Shown here: positions 46,068 to 57,712 of the stretch, in pieces
Numbering within the stretch: the stretch's first letter is position 1
Layout of the letters: every line of letters begins with the position of its first letter
NCBI RefSeq assembly: GCF_030253575.1
Contig: NC_080569.1
Coordinates: forward strand, 2,934,001 to 2,998,000
Source of the DNA: Rhododendron vialii
Taxonomy: Eukaryota; Streptophyta; Magnoliopsida; Ericales; Ericaceae
DNA: 64,000 nucleotides
Direction: 5' to 3'
Position numbers and translations under genes: made by a program
Notes under the pieces: model-generated
What the model was told of the DNA's origin: nothing
The model's database searches: none
What the model saw: only the letters and a program-made list of their open reading frames with translations

Positions 46068-47471
46068 ATGGCACAGATAGAAACTACGCCGGCTCTGGCT
46101 ACAAATGTGTTTGAACCGGGGAGCTTGGGTTTCCAATGCAAATCGGTGAAGTCAACATGGGATTCTTCATCTCCACCAAAGCCGTTATTCATTGTTACCC
46201 CAACCGTTGAAGGCACATATCCAGTACTATTGTTTCTTCCCGGGACGCAGGTCCGGAATACCTCCTACAGTCGGATGTTCCAACTTATAGCTTCCCATGG
46301 TTTCATAGTTGTCGCTCCTCAGGTATGTCCTTCTAGCTCATGGGGAAGAAAAATGATTTACTAGTTCCTTATAACCAAGTGAACCAAGTACTTAACCAAA
46401 AGAGATAAAAACCAAGTGAACGAAGTGTCCGGGTCTACTTAAGCGCATTTCGACTAGACTAGTCTTCCAGGAAGAAAAATAATTTAGTTGTTCGATACAA
46501 CCTTGTCTGGTTGATATAGTTGTTCTTGACCCATGGACTATGGAATTTGTTTTGAGAGAATCATTTCAGATTAATGTGACTGCAATATTTTTCAAATTAA
46601 CTACAGTCACAATTATAGATTTGTTTGTGTAACAAATGTAAGTAACGAACCAATAAATGTCACGTAATCCTGTATCTTAATCAGTCATGGTCACCGTAGC
46701 ATAGCATTGCTCATGCAAGAAGGACCAAAAATCTATCTCAAGATGCCGCGTATCATTTCATTCCTTTCTCTAACGACTATTTGTGAATCGCTTTTTCAGC
46801 TATACAGCTGTGCCCTCGTCCCAGAAACTGAAGAAATCAACTCCGCCGCCGCCGTCACAAACTGGCTCCCCACCGGCCTCCCCTCCGCCCTCCCTCCAAC
46901 CATCCACCCAAACCTCCAACTCCTAGCTCTCTCCGGCCACAGCCGCGGCGGAAAATCCGCATTCGCCCTCGCCCTCGGCCACTCCTCCCCGGCCACCACC
47001 CTCCCCTTCTCAGCCCTCATCGCCCTCGACCCCGTCGCTGGCTTCTGCTGTTTCCGCATCCCCCCTCACATCCTCACCTACGTCCCCCGCTCCTTCGACT
47101 TGACCATCCCCGTCGCGGTCATCGGCACTGGGCTGGGTCCCGAGCGGAAGCTCGGGGTCCTGCCCGCGTGCGCCCCGAACGGGATGAACCACGACGAGTT
47201 CTTCACGGAGTGTAGGCCGCCGTGTTGTTATTTTTACGCCAAGGAGTTCGGGCATATGGATATGTTGGATGAGGTGACGCTGATGAGTTGCTTGTGTGTG
47301 AGTGGGGATGGGAAAGGTGGGAAGGATGGGTTTAGGGCATGTTTGGCTGGGGTTTTTGTGGCGTTTATGAGGGCGTTTCTGGAGAGGGAGAGTGGGGATC
47401 TTAGAGTTATTGTGGATAATCCTGGGGTTGCCCCTGTAACGCTTGATCCAGTGATTTTTGTTGAGGAGTAG
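46068..47471 (+). CDS. CLH: Chlorophyllase, two exons
   Basis: Exons 46068-46322 and 46800-47471 (GT-AG, phase 0) give 308 aa. The serine-lipase motif GHSRGGKSAFALALG places the nucleophile at S133. D162 in ALIALDPVAG and H237 in FGHMDMLD are the likely rest of the triad, in the family's usual order. FLPGTQVRNTSYSRMFQLIA and IASHGFIVVAPQ are also conserved. The enzyme removes the phytol chain from chlorophyll to give chlorophyllide. The N-terminus (MAQIETTPALATNVFEPGSL) shows no convincing chloroplast transit or signal peptide, so location is open; some family members are outside plastids and act in defence after cell damage. Exon 2 is strikingly GC-rich compared with its surroundings. Confidence 0.95.
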
Positions 47472-49110
47472 GGTCTGCTGATTGCAATGTACGTTATTTT
47501 GCTCAAATTTGGGAATAAGTTTGTGGTGGACATATTCATTTGCTCTCGTATTTCGAGACATCCGATGAAATTGAAACGACACATATGCACATAAATAGTG
47601 TTAATGATTTGGCCTCATATCTAGATTTAAGTTAGTCAAGATGGAACAAGACAAGAAAATTGTTCAAATACTGACACAAAAAAATTACTATTTGAAAACA
47701 ACAAAAATTTGAAGAAAAACCTTAGGAGTAAGGGTCATCATCGGGCCGGGCTGGCCCAGCCCGCCAAGTCACTACCCATGATGGAAAAATCGTTGTGGCC
47801 ATTGGAGGTATTTTCGGTCGTTAATTTCAAGATTCTTGAATACCAGAAGTGCACATAAATTGACTTTAGACACCCAAATTAGTAAATTACGGCTAGAAAA
47901 GATAAAAAGAGAAAAGGAGTGAATTGAAATAGGTAGATTAAAACCAGTGACTAAATGGAAACGTAAACATATTTTTAGTCCAGTAATTGAGTACAGGCCG
48001 GTCCAGAAATGGCCCAACCCAAAAGATCACTTTTTTGTGGAGTAACATTTTTAGGAATAAATGCATTATTATTACGCCAGAAAATGAAGTCGGCTCTAAA
48101 GGCGGCAAATGAGCGAGTCTGAACGGGTTGAAACGGACCATGAGTCAAATATGAATGAGTCAGATATGGGTCAAATAGCAAACGGGTTAAAACGGATCAG
48201 GTCAAATATGGATCAATCCAGTTTTCCTTTTTTCTTTTTTCTTTTTTCCCCCCACCCACTCCCCTTTTCCCCCTCATTCTTTTCCTTCTCCTAAGTCTTC
48301 CCCCGATATAGGTTGAAACATGTTCACAAATTGGCAAAAACCCTGTGGGATCTTTTAGCTATATAAGTCTATTGGTTTTTTTTTGTCTTTATTTAAATTT
48401 TTTTGTATATGTATGTTGCACGTCAATTTTTTTTTGTGAATTATTGGTTCTATTCGAATCAAAAAATTAAAAAATTGTGGTCCAAACTAAAATTTATTTT
48501 AATAAAGACAAATATCAACAAAAAAATGTCAGATTTTTTGCATCTTTGTGTGTGTGTGTGTGTCTTGTTTTGGTTCAATAAGTTAATTGATTTTATTTTT
48601 TTGTCTTTATTCATTACTTTTGGTATTTATTTGTTTTGCGTGAAGCTTTTGTGAAATTTTTTTTTTTAACGGTTGTGACTTACTAATTTGTCTCAATCAG
48701 CCAAAAAGACATTATTATTGATTTATTTATTTTATTTAAAATAATTCTAAAAATCACAAAAATTTGACGTAAAATTAACAAATACAAATTTTTCTTGCCT
48801 GTCATTAGAGAATGTGAAAAGAATGACTGAATAAGTGTGCGTGTCTGGTTTGTAAATATTTGGCTGGTTCCATTCCGTTTGAAAAAAAAAAAAGTTCGGC
48901 TGGTAAAGGTGTGGAGTGCGGACGGTGGATCCCATTTTCTACTATTTTCTTTTTGAAAATTCCTTACCTTGGAGTAAAAGAACCAGAGGGAGGGAAAAGT
49001 GGGAGGGCCCCCCTCCACGTGGATCGTTGGCTCGTGGGTGGGAGTAAATACCAGTACGGACGTGAAAAGCCGACCTACGGGAATTTTAGATTAATAATTC
49101 TAAAGGGGTG
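47472..49110. other. Intergenic DNA with decayed repeats, no gene recognised
   Basis: Fragments such as CGGGCCGGGCTGGCCCAGCC near 47744 and AACGGGTTGAAACGGACC near 48122 look like repeat ends. A T-rich stretch at about 48370-48800 has partial similarity to the hairpin family at 49111. No coding sequence supported. Confidence 0.4.
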
Positions 49111-49473
49111 TTCGAACAAATAAGCTAAAATGGCTTATTTTTTGTTTTTATTCAAATTTTTTTCGTATCACTTGGCTTATTGTCATTTTTTTGGGGATTA
49201 TTGCATCCTCACGACAAGAGGAATCTAAAAAGTAAAAAATTTTGACCGAAATCCAATTTTTTTGAATAAAGACGAAAGTAAATCAATAAGCCAATTTTTT
49301 CGTCTTTATTAAAAAAAATTGGATTTCGGTCAAAATTTTTTACTTTTTAGATTCCTCTTGTCGTGAGGATGCAATAATCTCAAAAAAAATGACAATAAGC
49401 CAAGTGATATGAAAAAAATTTGAATAAGGACAAAAAATAAGCCACTGTGGCTTATTTGTCCGAACGGGCCCTA
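49111..49473. mobile_element. Long near-perfect foldback MITE
   Basis: Ends TAAAGGGGTGTTCGAACAAA and TTAGGGCCCGTTCGGACAAA, inverted. Inner arms such as GGATTTCGGTCAAAATTTTT pair almost exactly. Relatives at 126-437 and 60950-61166. Confidence 0.85.
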
Positions 49474-49571
49474 ACACTACGTTCATTCACACATCCAATT
49501 ACACATTTCTACTCATAATAAGGATGGACCCACACATACTATGTGTGTAGTGTGTGCGAACTTTACCCCTA

Positions 49572-49943
49572 TTAGAGCATCTCCAATCCATCGCCATTTC
49601 CTCCAAAATAGAGTATGGATGTAACACATTGAGGGGAGATTTTGTAATTTATTCTATTTTTTCTTCACTTTTTGTACTTTTTGGAAGAATCTTTGAGGGA
49701 CCCATCGTTCTTTTTAGAGTTTTGAGGAATTTTGTACTCAAAATTTACTTTTGATCCTCCATTTTTAGAGGACCAAATTTACTTTTGGAGGACCGAACTC
49801 TAAAAAGGACGGTGGATTCCTCAAAAATTCTCCCAAAAACTACAAAAAATGAAAAAAAAGAGAATAAATTATAAAATCTTCCCTCAATGTGTCACATCCA
49901 TCCTCTATTTTGAAAAAATAAATGTGAATTGAAAATGCTCTTA
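49572..49943. mobile_element. 372-bp foldback MITE with TTA flanks
   Basis: TTAGAGCATCTCCAAT and inverted TAAGAGCATTTTCAATT form the ends. The arms pair through TGTAACACATTGAGGGGAGA and meet near 49760. Sequences outside (CACACATCC and GGATGTGTG) suggest it is itself inside an older inverted-repeat element. Confidence 0.8.
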
Positions 49944-50379
49944 TGAGTGCGGATGTGTGATTGTGTGCGGTGGTAAAAGGATTTTAGATTTGGGCTTTCT
50001 TTGGTTCTTTAAATTTCAATTCATATTGAACTCATTTTCAACTCATTTAAGCCCATGTAAATATGGGTAATGGGTTTATTTGGGTTTAACTCATACCAAT
50101 CTATTATATAATATAGGCGAATTGGATTGGGTTGAGTTATAAATTATAACTTATAAATGAGCGAATTGAATGGGTTAAAAAAATATGGATTAAAATTGTC
50201 ATCTCTACCGTCATTCATGGGGCCGGTAAAAAGTTGAGAACTGGAGCATAAGAAGCTGCAACGTGGTCATCTCCCACTTGTCCTTCGCGAGATAAGCGGG
50301 GCCCCAACAAAAATTAAAAAATACACAAATAAAAGCAACTAGTGGTAGTGGTGATTCGTTGCAACGCGATACTCCATAC

Positions 50380-50623
50380 TAAGGTTCCGTTCCAGAACAC
50401 TTTCTTAAAATATAAATACTTATTTTATATTTTCAAACTAAAAATTAATGTAAACGAAAAATAATTTTTTAATTTTTTTTGCACCGTATAATAAATCTCT
50501 ATAAGATCTATTAAACAAGATCCATATTGGTAGAAAAATTATTTACGTAAATACATTATTTTTGAGCTTGAAATTGCCTTTTTAAAAATTAAGTACTTAT
50601 TTTGAGCTCCGGAACGGGGCCTA
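50380..50623. mobile_element. MITE family B copy 3
   Basis: Ends AAGGTTCCGTTCCAGAA and the inverse of CTCCGGAACGGGGCCTA. The internal block GCACCGTATAATAAATCTC and AAGATCTATTAAACAAGATC match the other two copies. Confidence 0.75.
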
Positions 50624-50629
50624 ACTATT

Positions 50630-51840
50630 GAGCTTATCGGCAGTTCACACGAAAAAAATTGCACTCCGTGAAGTTGGCTATTTTCCGCCCTATCCCCGGA
50701 GATAATTCAACCAATCGATTCGGTTCAAATAATACCGAACTTGGGGATAAATGAAGAAAACATCAAACCACAAGCAGCCGACCAAGGCTCTGTTCAGTTG
50801 CCCAGAAAGTACAAGAAAAGATGGGAAAATCAACTTTCCCATGATTTTTGTAGTGTGAAGTTGGCAGGAAAGTAATGGGAAACATGTTTTTTAGTTTTCT
50901 TGCAGGAATTACTTTCCTGCAAAAGTGATCCTGCAAAAAACACAGGATTTTGCGTCGCGGGAAAAGGAAAATGAGTGAACACTGACAAAATTTTTCCAAA
51001 AGTTTCTTTTTCCTGACAAATGAACAACTAAACCTTAATTATTCTTGCAAAATTCTTTTATCAAATGAACACTCACAGGAAAATAATTTTCTTTTTCCTT
51101 TACTTCACTTTACTTGACTTTTCCTAAGAATAACTTTTCCGTACAATATTCCTGGCAACTGACCGGAGCCTAGAGAGCAAGATTCATTGTTCACGTACTG
51201 GAAAATACAAGTCTCGTTTTTCGCTATAGAATACATTGTGACAATACGCACAGCACAAGGGGGGGAAAATATCCATCTACAGACAACATGAAGCTGCATA
51301 TACCATCCACTACCCTCCGGTTAGATTAACCCTAACCAGTCGTAAGTGAGCTCCACTAATTCGGGGTTTTTTTTAATCTTAATTAGGGTTTATTGTACTA
51401 CTTGATTATCCACTAGTTTGGAATTGGAAGAAGTGTAACATAGTGAGAGAACTAAATAAAATTTTTATTTTGTCAAGCTTAAAAAAAAATTGGTTTATCA
51501 AGATCCTTTGTTACTAGTAGTAGTATTTTTGGTTGTACTGGATTACTCCATCCGTTCGGTTTTAATAATCATTTTTTGGAGTTCGTGCTATTTTTCAATC
51601 GATTATATCTTTCAATTTATAATGTTTTAGGTGATTTCAAAAATATTGTATTATAGAACTAATCGAGATCTATTAAATAAAATCATTATTCGATATGAAA
51701 TTTATTACGGATTCAAAGATATAACCCGTTTTTTAGCCAATTAGAATAGAACTAGGTCCACAATTAAATCCAAATGAAAAGAGTATTTATCATGTGAGTG
51801 AGAGTGAACTATCATTCAATACAAACGTACGGGACTACAT
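50630..51840. other. Intergenic DNA, no gene recognised
   Basis: Short frames only. One decayed Stowaway-like end, CTCCATCCGTTCGG, occurs near 51547 without a partner. Confidence 0.35.
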
Positions 51841-51846
51841 ATATAT

Positions 51847-52008
51847 TTCTTCCGTCCCCATTCCTTTGTTCATTATTCTATCTCAACCGGATAAAAAATT
51901 AATTATAAATTGTAATTAAATCACGTAAAAGATTATAAATTGTAATATATAATCAATTGAAAAGTGACACAGATTCTCAAAATGGACCAAATATTGGAAC
52001 GGAAGGAG
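51847..52008. mobile_element. Diverged Stowaway-like MITE upstream of TIFY4B
   Basis: TTCTTCCGTCCCCATTCC and the inverse of GGAACGGAAGGAG form the ends, with AT-rich interior. It lies 350 bp upstream of the TIFY start codon, so near the promoter. Confidence 0.5.
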
Positions 52009-52357
52009 TACATGTTACAAGGACTTGAGAAGGAGTCAACGAGAGGACGAGACGGTAATTTCTGAAGGTGTGGTGGGACAGAATCGTAATAAAGCGGCAG
52101 GGATGTTTACGTGGCGTACGGGGGTTGCAGCCCCAAATCCAACAGATGGAAAAAAGCCTTTGAACCAAGAAAGAGGCGACGCCGCGGCCAAATTCCCACA
52201 CTCCACTCTCTCTCCCCCGAAAAACCCCCATACTTGGAAACATGAATTTACCAAAAGAAAATCAACCCACGTCCACCGATCTCTGAATTTCTTACGGAAA
52301 ACCGGAGCACACTGTCAACGGGGGAGGAGTCAATAATTGCCCGGAATCTGGCCTACC

Positions 52358-52805
52358 ATGTCGACGGAGGAAACGGTTTCCCGGTCACCACTCGACAAGC
52401 CTCTTCACCTACTCACTGAAGAAGACATTTCTCAGCTCACTCGCGAAGACTGCCGCCGTTACCTCAAAGAGAAAGGCACATCCTCTCTCTCTCTCTCCCT
52501 CTCCCTCTCCCCACCCCACCCCCCCTCTCTCTCTCTCTATCTCTCTATCTATCTATGCGTTTGTGTGTACGCATGTGTATGCATTGATTTTAGGGTAATT
52601 TGGAGGTGTCCGTACAGGGATGAGACGACCGTCGTGGAACAAATCGCAGGCGATCCAACAAGTCATCTCGCTCAAGACGCTCCTCGAAACGTCGTCAGAT
52701 TCGGACGCCGTCACTCGGAAGAAGTTGCACATTCCCCGCCCTGATAATCTACACCGTGTGCGTTCCAATCCACCTACCACTCTCCCTCACTCCCACACGC
52801 GCGCA

Positions 52806-52877
<72 letters not shown>

Positions 52878-55800
52878 ATCTTTACCTTTTTCTATCTATT
52901 AAGAAAAAGGTCAAGGCAGGTTTATCTATTTCTTTTTAATAGTTTCTTAATTCACCGATCCACATGTGACTGGGTAGGTTTTGCGATAATGTTTGAAAAT
53001 TGTGATATGTAGGTCCACAGATCAACTGGCAGTGCACCACTTATAGTACCGGCTGAAGAGTCTCCGTGCCGGAGAAAAGATCCAGAGAGAAACGATCGTT
53101 CCGACCACGGTTGGCTTGTCGACGGCAGCGACTCAAGTCCTCCGAGGTGATTTTTAATTTGCAAAAAAATGACATACGCTTGTAGGAATACTAAAAGAGA
53201 CAGCCATATGGACTTTATGGTCTTTATTTGATTCCTTTTTAGTTGTACTTTTGCAAACACACGCCCCCTTGGCAATGCTGACTTTACGAGAGACATGGGG
53301 AGAAAATCATTGGCTTCTAAGATTATCTATCGAGCCATGATCTATCAGCAGGGATTATCCAATGAAGCTAGGATTTCACCCGAGCTTTTTTGACCAGTTC
53401 TGCCAGTCGGCATCTCTACTGGCATTTCATTCATGCGGCAATTGAGTTCCTGAGTTCTCGGACAGTATTATCTTGACGGATGTTGGAAAGGAAACTTACA
53501 ACTCTGTAATGTTTGGCGTCTACTGAATGTGCATGGTAGTTAAATGCAGGTGGCAATGCTGTTACAGTGTGCGCTACAAATACTGAATAACGAAGATTTT
53601 TTTTTCCTACTATAGTGTTGCACGATCAAGATCTACAATCCTAGTTTGGGATGCAAGCAGACATGAACATTGTCAAATGAATTGTAACATTGAGTGGTAC
53701 GTAACTTAGATCGGGGAAAAGACCTTTCAGCGGGGATTACCCGCTTGCATGTATCAATCTATATGCTTAGCTTGGTGTGGACTTGGGCTGTAAAAAACCT
53801 GAAATAATTTTACCTTCACTTAACAGTTAAAAAAGGAGAAATGGTGAAGATTACCATGTGCTGGAGGGTAACATATCATGACATATTTGTGAGGATACCA
53901 AGCAGTTCGCTATTGGTTTTGGATTGGGTTTGTATTTGCTTTGTTCATTCAGAAATGAGATGAACTTGTGCTCTTTGGCCAAGCTAATCAGATAAAGAAG
54001 CCTAGTCTGATCATAGTTGAGGTCAGCTTGCTAAGCTCGTGAAGATATCGTAAGGGGAATCCCGTGAGTGCACTCGAAATTCATGTTGAGTCAACATTTT
54101 GTATGACATGTCACCACTTGGAGCACAACTATAAGTAAATTAGTGTAGGACATAAAAACCTCAGCACTTAAGCTTGCATGTACATATAGACATCACTCTA
54201 GTGATTGCTGACATAAATTTGTTTGAACTTAATATTGCTTCCCAACTTATATGTTGGACCTCTTCAAAGTTATATTCTAAAAATCAATAGTGTTACAAGT
54301 ATCTCAACCCTCAGAAGGTTTTGCACATGTGCTAGTTTTAGGTTTTGAGTAGCCACCACAGGACCAAGCCTTAACAGATATTCCTTGGGTCCAAAATAAA
54401 AATACCCAAGGATCACTAGTTTAAGTATGCACAGTTTCACAGTTATAACAACTTATCTAATAAGTGATTTGAAGTGTTTAAATTTGTTTCATTGGTTTAT
54501 TAGTTTGCTTGATCAGTTGCTTAAATAGTTTTCTGTCTATATGAATTTTCTTCAGCTTGGCTCTTCTATTTATTCAGATGGTGTGATTAGGGTTTTTTTT
54601 TTACTTCTTTCAAGAAGCTTGTGGAGGTATGCCCCATCCTAAAAGAGTGAATTCACACTAGGGCACTCATATGGGGGATTAACCTCGATTAAGTTCATTG
54701 TTCTCTTTAATTCTATAAGGAATGTGTTCTCTAAATTTCCCTCTTCAGCAATGGAAATCTTAACTTTAGGGGTGGGAAGGAATTGCCTTTCCCCTTCTCG
54801 CAAAGCACTTGGATAGAAATCTACTAAATGCTATTGAATAAAGATATATGAGTTCCTTGCAAAATAGCATTTAGTCTCCCTTAGTTAGATCATAATACCA
54901 ACTACGGGACAATTTTCGCTCATTTGTTGAATTTCTGCCTCTTATTTCTCCGATACTCAGGTACTTAGTTAAGACTTTCCCAACCAAGATTACTATCTGA
55001 ATTTGCATTTTTTAACTCATTGTGACAACTGGTAAGTGATAACAACTATAAGTAGCACTTGCATAACCAGGATCAGTATTGTAATTTGTTTTTTGATTCT
55101 TAGGACAACTAATTACAACCAGTATTAGCTTTCTTTTTCCTGTTACACAAAATATGCACGTAACACCATCGTTGGCACTTCTTTTGAATTTTCCTTTTTA
55201 TGTACAAGAAGACTATCTTAATGAAACCTTGCCTACGACCCTTAATGTAGCTCCAAAGTATTTCCTTGATTATAATCTAAATGTATGGTTGCATTGGGAA
55301 TAAGGAAACTATGTTTGATACCTTAGGTGCTAAAGATTTTTAATATCAAACCTTAATAAACTTAATAGTATGCTGGATTACATATAGGGGGCGGTTCCTG
55401 GGACAGTTTTTTACTCAAATTTTTGCACAAATCTTGTTTGATCGGTACTTGTCTCTAAATTTGACAGTGTAAAAGCTGAATGAATCGATCAAGCCCTTGC
55501 GAAATCCAAATGAGTTGATTTTTTACGGGAACTCTTACAAATATGTTTTAAACAAATTGAACGGCTCCGATCATTTGCGTGGGACTCCAAAATGGATCCC
55601 ACACAAGGTTTGTGTCAAAAACTGTGTCCGCGGGACCGCCCCCTTACATATAATATCTTTGGTGCTTCAAAATGAATATGTCGAATAACAGAACACTCCT
55701 TAAGTTACGCACAAAGTAAAGTCATTCGGATGAGTTAGTGAAACAGTATTCTTGATATAAGTTGTGTCTTCTCTTGCTCCTATTTTCTTCAGCTTCAAAA

Positions 55801-57429
55801 TATTCACTTGTTTTTATATTCTTTCTGCATGTAATTTGACATTTTGATTTAGGAGGTTTGTGTCCCCGTTATTATGTGCTCTTTTCCCGGATGCCTTGGT
55901 GTTGTTTTTGGCATGTCCATTCCAGTATGATTTGGCCAGAATGGCTCTCCATGGCTTCCATGTTAATATTTGAAACTTGGTTAATCGTTAGTTGTCTTCT
56001 TGAGCAAATGCTTTCTTAGGTGAAAATCGTAGCTTCTGTCAAAGATTATGACCCTCATACCGTTTTCGTTTTTGATAATTACTCTGAGTGGGCTTCAACA
56101 GCCATTGTTTGTGGAGACTGTGATCCTTGGGTCTGCCTATTTTTTTCTGTCTACATCCTGGCATAGCTCCCCCAACCCCAAATTTGGATGTACATTTTTA
56201 CTTCTGCCTAAAATACTTCATTCATCTCAGATTGCAGCTGTAGTCTAACTAACTTGGGAATGTGCAAGTGTGGGTGTACGCTGTATGGGCGGATAACAAC
56301 TGACATTTCTTCAAGGAAGAAATGACAGACTTATTTGTTTTAATTTGGCGCAGACATTGAAATGTTTCCCACATGAACTCAGAACTGCAGGTGAAGCAAA
56401 TGGCCCATTAGGACAAATGACAATATTCTATTGCGGGAAAGTGAATGTCTATGATGATGTGCCAGTTGATAAGGTAATGAAGCTTTGCCCCCAAGATTGT
56501 ACTGATTGTATTCTAGGCCTCACATGTACGCAATATTTCAGGCACAAGCACTAATGCAGCTTGCTGCAAGCCCCCTCCAAGTACCTCTGGAAGTTCCATT
56601 TGATGGAAGTGCGGCTAGACAACCATTGCCATGCCATTTACAGGCTGCAAGTGGTAGAGTAGGCCCAGATACTCCTGTTGTAATATTGCCAACACAAGCA
56701 GGTAATTTATAGTGTGTCAAGGACCCCCTCCTTTCGTTTTCTTCACAAATAATTGGAACTTCCAGCTTCAATTTTTTTTCCAAGGATTGAATGGGTTCTC
56801 TATGAGCAACTCATCTAATAACCATTCTTGGTACCTGGATGGCAATTCTTTGCTTTCAATAAGTGGCTATTTGACTTGTAGGCAATGGTGGCACGGGACC
56901 ACTGGAAACATTCGCATAATATAAATTGTCGATGGGGTGGTTGATTATGCTCAGTTTTCAGCTTGTGGCCTTATACTCTTATTTTGGTTTCACAGTGAAC
57001 ATGAGTGATAACTGTTGGCCGAGTAGGGAGGAAAGTGGAATATGTCGCGAAGAAAACACCGGTAAATGTTCTCCTAGATTATGACTACTCTTCATTGGAT
57101 TCAACAGTGTACACATGTATACTCTTTAGTAAACCTACACTCACTCACCTAATATAGACAAACTTGGAGAAAGAAAGTAAGTGTTAGCTTGAGATGCTTT
57201 GTCTAGCCTATTTCGTATGGCTTGAGTTTTGGGGACAATTGGTGGTTAAACGGTATGAATAGTGGGATTCTTTTGACTCAATAGTTGGATGATTAATCAT
57301 GATGACAATAACACATTAATCTTGCTAGATATAGAGATAACAAGACTGGTTTACTTTGATCTTCAGCAATCCATCCTTCTTTTCCTTTTTCATTTAGCAG
57401 CTGAAGTTCCTGGAAGCAGAAAAGCTTCG

Positions 57430-57464
<35 letters not shown>

Positions 57465-57543
57465 TCATATATGGCTAAACTGCTCTCTGACAAGCTGATA
57501 AACAAAGAGTCCACTTTGCCTTCTTTTTTTTCTTTGGCTTCTC

Positions 57544-57590
<47 letters not shown>

Positions 57591-57623
57591 CCTCCATCTG
57601 CTAGCTTGGATGTTTACTTAAAT

Positions 57624-57666
<43 letters not shown>

Positions 57667-57679
57667 GTGATGCATGCTC

Positions 57680-57712
<33 letters not shown>

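Noticed and set aside
47010-47582. 190-codon minus-strand frame
   Set aside because: Antisense to GC-rich chlorophyllase exon 2; long only because stop codons are rare in GC-rich DNA.
56354-56382. Earlier acceptor GCGCAG for TIFY4B exon 4
   Set aside because: Using it puts a stop codon in frame after exon 3 (phase 2). The acceptor CTCAG at 56382 restores SPPRTAGEANGPLGQMTIFY.
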